A stretch of DNA of 64,000 bases from Melitaea cinxia (Eukaryota > Arthropoda > Insecta > Lepidoptera > Nymphalidae), in NCBI RefSeq assembly GCF_905220565.1, contig NC_059421.1, positions 9,135,501 to 9,199,500 on the forward strand. The letters run 5' to 3'. The notes under the pieces are model-generated. The model saw nothing but the letters and a program-made list of their open reading frames with translations. It was not told the origin of the DNA and made no database searches. Position 1 is the stretch's first letter; each line of letters opens with the position of its first letter. Position numbers and translations under genes: made by a program. This document shows positions 59,016 to 64,000 of this stretch, piece after piece.

Positions 59016-60229
59016 TATCTAAAAATAAGTAGTGTTGTAAGTTGGAGGGAGAACAATTTTGAATCGTAAATTTGAATAATTATATTTTCAAGAAACTGGC
59101 TTTATCGCGTTGTTCAGTACTTTGCGTACATTTATATTTAAATGTAAGTAAGATGTCGTTTAAACCCGATAGTAAAAAAGTAAATGAAATACTTATTTTT
59201 TACGGCAATTGTTTTGGCGATAGATTTCAAGATTATGATAGAGAATAAGAGTTGAATTAGTTTTTTTTTAAATATAAAATTACATTTTTTAAACAGTAAA
59301 AGTGTAAGCAAAATAAAATAATTTTTTAAACTTAAGTAATTTATAAATTAATTTTATTTATTTTTATTTTATTAAAATATTTAAATAAGGTGTTAAAATA
59401 TCGTAAAATTACTACTAAAAAAGTGTGTGTGTGTACGCACGTAAGAAGTCATACTTAATTGGCTAGCCAACTTCACGTGCTAATTTCTTCGCTAACTAGC
59501 TAACTTCAGGGTGTCGGTTTTTTGTGACGGTGTGCGGCATCGTAAAAATTTACTCTTATCATTTTTCCCTAACATGCCAAAAAAGTATAACTTCCATAAT
59601 CATTTTTTTGAAATGCATTAAAAATTGTAAAAAATAAATGTCACAAGAAAAAAATACCAAAATTGAGCATACACTTGCAGTGGACGAAAACTCTATCGAT
59701 AAACGCACATCACTAAACATACGGCTACATAAATCATGGGGACATACGCCCTATCTGTTGCCAGCTTAATACGACCCCTGAAACGTCTGAGGGGATGGGG
59801 TAGAAGGGGTCAGGAGTTGGGAGCTTTTTTCACAGTCCCCGTGTAGGCAGAAAGCTCGTTGTTGTCTTCGGAGCTTTTATAGCTTTGATATGGTTTATCG
59901 AAAGGGATCGGTTTTGTTTCTTTATTCATTAAATATTACGTACTTTAAGTTATTTTGTTTTGATGGTAAATATATGTTGATTTGTTATTGTTAGTTTCAA
60001 TTTTTTTAAGTTTTTAAAATATATCTCAAAAATTTTTTTTTTTTAAATTATATGCTTAAAATACTTAAGATAAATGTCTTAAATGCAGTAATTTTATTAA
60101 TGTCAATTATTTTTAGATACGTTTCGTATTTAGCGAAATATACGTTTTAGATGACTGTTATCAAATTTTTATGCAATTTTAAATACATTTTTTATATTTC
60201 AAACATTTGAGTTCAATATTTATTTGTTG

Positions 60230-60345
60230 CCGATGGTAGCTCCATGAGGGTTGCGGAAAACCGGGATGTTCTCCGCGAATTTCGGAAGGTCTATGTCCAG
60301 CGGTGGACTACGATAGCCTGAACTGACTGAGTGATTGATAAATCA
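60230..60345 (+). repeat. GATGAT-tail-related fragment
   Basis: ttccgcgaatttcgg-type sequence, then aggtctatgtccagcggtgg, then actacgatagcctgaactga, ending in ctgactgagtga. Confidence 0.55.
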
Positions 60346-60782
60346 TTAGTGTGTTTTTGTCAATTGAGGATCTACTGAACAGCGATAAAGGCTAAAAATA
60401 TCATATTACGATACACGGAAAACAAACAACAACATAACTATATTATGATAATGATAAAAAAATCTCGATTTTTCGTTAATTTTGGCATATCTTTTAAGGC
60501 ACAGTCTGCTCACACCCTTATTTTTATACATTACGAGAAAACTTTGCCAATAATAAATCCACTTTGCGGTAACAAATAGACACTCACTTTTATATTACAA
60601 CTGAATTCGAATTGTCCGTTTGTGTCAAGATATTGTATGCATATTGGTAAATATTGTAACTTCATTTTGACCGTGTTATGAAAATGATGACTGATTACTG
60701 TCAGCTTAGCCACGCCCCTTGACCAATTTAAGTGAAGTAAAATAGTATTTTGTGTTGAAATTAACAAGTTGAAGTGACAGGC

Positions 60783-60890
60783 GATAGGCGCATCGGTATA
60801 GCGGTCACGGGATTGGCCTTTGATCAGACGGTCGGATTTTGATCCCCATTCATGACAAATATTTGTGTAGGTCATAGAGATGTTTGCTTC
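60783..60890 (+). repeat. tRNA-like SINE head, family uncertain
   Basis: ataggcgcatcggtatagcg (A-box-like), then gtcggattttgatccccatt (degraded B-box), then gacaaatatttgtgtaggtc. Confidence 0.5.
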
Positions 60891-61149
60891 CTGTCAAGAG
60901 TTGAAAATTGTGTCTTTCAAAAAGCCACTGTGTGTTTTGCCCATTCTGATGTGTGTCGTGGTCTGGGCGGTTGTGTTTGTAATATTGATCGATGTTTTGC
61001 TACCTTATTTATTTTTTTATTTTTTATTTTTTATTGAGAATGTAACATTTTTTCGACGTCAGCTAAGTGTGTGTAGTCCACTTTATATATTTTTTTATTT
61101 CATATCATTTTATATTATGTGTTTCCGACTTTCGACACAGGAGTATACT

Positions 61150-61232
61150 CTATTAGGGGCAGTTGGTAGAAACCAATGTCCAGCAGTGGACTGTATAGGC
61201 TGTAATGATGATGATGATGATGATGATATTTA
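61150..61232 (+). repeat. GATGAT-tail fragment
   Basis: atgtccagcagtggactgta, then taggctgta and a run of eight GAT-type units ending at about 61229. Confidence 0.65.
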
Positions 61233-61356
61233 TAACCGAAAAATACTTAATAAAGTTGTTGGGTTCTTTCATCAACCTAAAGGGGTTACCTAGGAAGGTA
61301 GATCAACGCAGATGACAAACCTAAACTATAGCCATCTCCACTAATATGGTACATAC

Positions 61357-61510
61357 CTGTAAGCCATCCGTATTTGTTCACCATTCTTGTACCAGATGAG
61401 CTGAGCCGGTGGGTTACCACCCCGGCTCCTGCAGACCAGCTCCAGGCTCTGACCTCGTCGTACCGTCTCGCCTTCAGCGTAACCCTCGATATAGGGGGCG
61501 CCTGGAGGAT
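61357..61510 (-). CDS. sns: Nephrin-family adhesion receptor (Sticks and stones/Hibris-like), exon a: first half of an Ig domain
   Basis: First exon of the gene visible in the window in transcript order. It is bounded by acceptor TCACTCAG and donor GTATGT on the minus strand, is 154 bp long, enters in phase 1 and leaves in phase 2. It encodes an Ig-domain first half: DPPGAPYIEGYAEGETVRRG, then LELVCRSRGGNPPAQLIWYK, then NGEQIRMAY. The first Ig cysteine (LVCRS) and core tryptophan (LIWYK) are present. Nephrin-family proteins are type I membrane receptors; in flies Sns and Hbs act in trans with Kirre/Rst in myoblast fusion, nephrocyte diaphragms and eye patterning. The identity rests on recalled resemblance to fly Sns (DPPGPPYIEGY, CRSRGGNPPAQLIWYKNGEQ), not on a search. 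The paralogue Hbs is the main alternative. The preceding exon is not found up to base 64000. Confidence 0.88.
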
Positions 61511-61571
61511 CTGAGTGACAAAAGGTAATAAAGTCAATAAAGTCCAAAAGTAAATCATTGTGATTTCTCGC

Positions 61572-61830
61572 AAAGGAAAAATTATCGACTTTAATTTGCA
61601 TCGAGAAGTAATACAACGTAGGTAGTCGAATAGTTATCAATTAAATATGAAATATTAGGAATAACTTAAAAATACTCTTAAGATGGCGATCACATTTAAA
61701 TGGTACCACATTATTAGCACCAGTTTTTGATAAAAAACAATGATCAAAATCGGTACACCCAGTAAAAAGTTATGAGGTAACAAACAAAAATACAGTCGAA
61801 GTGAAATCTTCTTTATTCGAAAACCAATAT
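61572..61830. repeat. CCGACTTCAA-family element beside exon a
   Basis: Starts at about 60 bp upstream of exon a in the transcript sense. It shows tcgcaaaggaaaaattatcg, then aatacaacgtaggtagtcga, then aatcggtacacccagtaaaa. The right end is degenerate. Confidence 0.58.
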
Positions 61831-62065
61831 TGACGTATCCAAGTACACAATATTCATGATATTATAAAAGTTTCATCGACATTCTTAATACGAAATCCTA
61901 AAGATTATTGTAACAAGTTAAGTTTCATCCACGTGGGTAGCAAGTTGTACTTTGTAAATGTGGCTTATATGACGCAGCGATAACTTGTCGCTAAGCTATC
62001 ACTAAGTGACATACATATGCTACTGGTAAATTATTCTTAAAATAACAAATAACGTCATCTTTTAT

Positions 62066-62280
62066 TTATCGTCGTTAGCGCAGCGGTAATAGCACTGGCT
62101 GTTGCGCTGGCGGTCGCGGGTTCGATTCCCGCTCACGACAGACATTTGTATCGATCATATAGATGTTAGTCGTGGTCTGGGCGTTGTGTTTGTGTATTGT
62201 ATGTGTTTCCGGACCCCCGACACAGGAGAAAATGCTACCGGGGGATCCGTTGAGTGTGAAACGTTTTTATTAAGATGACC
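62066..62280 (+). repeat. SINE-H, best copy with intact tRNA-like promoter
   Basis: tcgttagcgcagcggtaata (A-box-like tagcgcagcgg) and gcgggttcgattcccgctca (B-box), then gtggtctgggcgttgtgttt, then tttccggacccccgacacag. The head shows tRNA-like boxes but no convincing cloverleaf continuing into a mature tRNA, and the body is that of the SINE. Confidence 0.75.
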
Positions 62281-63214
62281 AGTCCTGCAGAGTTCAGACT
62301 TAAGCGAGTAAAGCTACGCTGCGCAGGTTGTATAGCATAAAAGCTTATATTAATTCTAATAGCTAAAAGATATTTTTAACACTATTCTGCAACTCAACAC
62401 CGCATGTGTCCTTGTATGATATTTTTATTTCAGTACAGCGAGCCCTCTTGCGAAATTCTTGAGACGGAGGGATGTGACGCTTACACTAATCGATATATAA
62501 AATACATTGATAACTTACTTTTTTTGTTTTTTTTTTTGAAAAACTGTATTTACGGTACTTGTCTTAGTTAATTAGTTATATCACTTATCGATAATTTAAA
62601 GCAGAGTTAGAAAATTCAAAAATTGTATTATTATATACTATTTTTTTTTTAATACTACTTACATATGTTTGTTGAATGTTACTTGAAAATATACTAGGAA
62701 TTTGGTACTCGAAACGCACAATTTTACAATTCTGATTTTGATGTAAGCATATCAATATAATTTTTTTTTTTTGTAATTTATATGCTTTGTTAACGTTGTT
62801 CCGTCTAAAGATAATTAATTTTATAGCAGACCTAGAGACTGCACATTTAAATAAAAACAAAATTTAAACTATGCCAAAGTTCTAGAATAATTTTCTGTAA
62901 TTACAATTAATTTAACACACTGCAAGGAACAAAAAAAAATACATAATTCGAATATAAAATCTCATATATCGCAAGTTTTTATCGATAAACACACATCACT
63001 ACGTAACCTGAGCATAGGGGAAAAGAAAACACAGTGTGTGATGTAATTATACAGGCGCATGGAATTCAGAACACCCTGTATTTAGCGAGATATTGTTGCC
63101 GAGTTTAATAAACGTCGCACGATATCAGAAACAATGAAAATATATTTTGAACGTGAATACTTTTTTTAACAAAATAACAAGTTTATTAATATGTGATAAA
63201 TAGAAAGACTGCTA

Positions 63215-63290
63215 GACAGTCGCCTTGGAGAACACGTTAAGCTCTCGGTCCCGGTTGTTATCATACACAGGTGATAGCGATTGATATCTT
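63215..63290 (+). repeat. SINE-B internal fragment
   Basis: gccttggagaacacgttaag, then cggtcccggttgttatcata, then tgatagcgattg. Confidence 0.6.
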
Positions 63291-63324
63291 ATATACATCA
63301 TACTTACATAGACAAATTAAAAAA

Positions 63325-63490
63325 AAAATTCTTCCCATTCCTTCTTAGCAGAATCTAATTACAGGTTGTAGCTTCACTTTGAAATAAAATAAAATAATGA
63401 AAAAAAAATTAATTTACATTTTTGTAAAGTGACGGAAAAGTGCTTTGAAGCCTACTTAAGTATTTTTTAATCTGTAAAATACAGTAAAAC
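63325..63490 (+). repeat. LINE 3' end, diverged
   Basis: cttcttagcagaatctaatt, then gtagcttcactttgaaataa, then aagtgctttgaagcctactt. Confidence 0.55.
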
Positions 63491-63574
63491 ACCTTCATTT
63501 TGAAACTGAAAAAAAGTGTGTTTAGTATACTTACAATGGTATTTATTTAAAATATCCTTTAAAATCAATTATAA

Positions 63575-63755
63575 ATCTTACATATAAATAAAAATGAATG
63601 TTGCTAAGCGCATAACTCGATGGCTCGAACGATTCGGCAATTTTTTTTGCGTGTTATTTAAGGCCCACGAAATGTTTTAATACAAAAAAAGTTAAAAAAG
63701 TTTTGCTATAATTTTTACTTTTGGCAGAACGAAGTCTGTCCAGGCAGCTAGTTTA
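63575..63755 (+). repeat. TACATATAAATAAAAATGAATG repeat
   Basis: cttacatataaataaaaatg, then aactcgatggctcgaacgat, then gaacgaagtctgtccaggca and gctagt. Confidence 0.55.
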
Positions 63756-63849
63756 TAATATAAAAGTTATAACGAAATATATAAAAAATATATGTAGACA
63801 AACGAAGCAGGCGAGTAGTAAATTAGAACATAAAAAATAGTTATACAAT

Positions 63850-64000
63850 TCACTCACCTAATGGTGAGTGATTATCTTAGCTTGTAGACGCCTCAAGCAT
63901 CGTAAATACGTTGCCGACCGTAACCCTAAATCCAGGAGCTCTGGTCACCTTACTCACCACAGGAAAACAAAACTGCTTGTAAGCAGTATTATTTGGCTGT
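63850..64000 (-). repeat. SINE-D, reverse copy cut by the window edge
   Basis: ctcacctaatggtgagtgat, then caggagctctggtcacctta, running off at agcagtattatttggctgt. Confidence 0.65.

Larger units (their letters stand above)
36120..61356 (-). other. 25.2-kb intron between exons a and b
   Basis: Donor GTATGT and acceptor TTGTTTCAG bound it. It is filled with the repeats listed individually. Stretches in which I see only AT-rich sequence without assignable content are about 38000-38950, 39570-40010, 40350-40970, 41180-42800, 43640-44390, 44590-48230, 48870-49140, 50840-51235, 51450-51960, 52275-52730, 54160-54460, 54880-55345, 55490-56045, 57170-58265 and 59020-60225. No nested gene is supported. 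Confidence 0.8.
61511..64000 (-). other. Partial intron upstream of exon a
   Basis: No exon with Ig signatures and splice sites was recognised here. Repeats are listed separately at 61572, 62066, 63215, 63325, 63575 and 63850. The stretch 62285-63210 is AT-rich with poly-T runs, and I see nothing specific in it. Confidence 0.5.

Noticed and set aside
60880..61293. 137-codon open frame
   Set aside because: It runs through a SINE head, a T-rich stretch and a GATGAT tail (poly-Asp), so it is a chance frame.
62066..62140. Possible tRNA gene (A-box-like and B-box sequences)
   Set aside because: The sequence runs into a body shared with copies at 20839 and 54689, so it is a SINE head. No complete cloverleaf with anticodon arm was convincing.

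Overview
The window looks like animal DNA, most likely from a moth or butterfly. It is AT-rich, has no long uninterrupted reading frames, and is packed with interspersed repeats of types familiar from lepidopteran genomes: tRNA-headed SINEs, non-LTR retrotransposon tails ending in GATGAT or TTTTGA repeats, and short elements carrying CCGACTTCAA inverted repeats. The species cannot be fixed from the sequence.

The only cellular gene I can support runs along the whole window on the minus strand. Nine exons (61357-61510, 35983-36119, 30953-31120, 30528-30659, 14412-14548, 13405-13558, 10062-10199, 8769-8933 and 6785-6943) have consensus splice sites, fully compatible phases and one open frame. 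Joined, they encode about 448 residues: four complete immunoglobulin (Ig) domains plus the first half of a fifth. The residues closely resemble the middle ectodomain of the insect nephrin-family adhesion receptors Sticks and stones and Hibris (recalled family knowledge, not a search). The signal peptide and first Ig domains must lie beyond base 64000. The remaining Ig domains, FNIII domain, membrane segment and cytoplasmic tail must lie below base 1.

Layout, in transcript order: 64000-61511 is intron with a tRNA-type SINE and several repeat fragments. A 25-kb intron (61356-36120) holds most of the mobile DNA, including a decayed non-LTR reverse transcriptase fragment with a SINE piece beside it, and one SINE-like element nested inside another copy of its own family. 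A 4.9-kb and a 0.3-kb intron follow, then a 16-kb intron in which a GC-rich LINE 3' end is inserted with a clean 15-bp target-site duplication. Five shorter exons and introns occupy 14.5-6.8 kb. The region 6784-1 is intron with a 1.8-kb composite inverted-repeat element.

I found no operon, CRISPR array, rRNA, canonical tRNA gene, intact transposase or intact reverse transcriptase. tRNA-like stretches are SINE heads. I see no convincing undescribed system. The most useful observations are the exon and phase architecture of the Ig receptor, its cysteine-less Ig half-domain, and several datable nested insertions.
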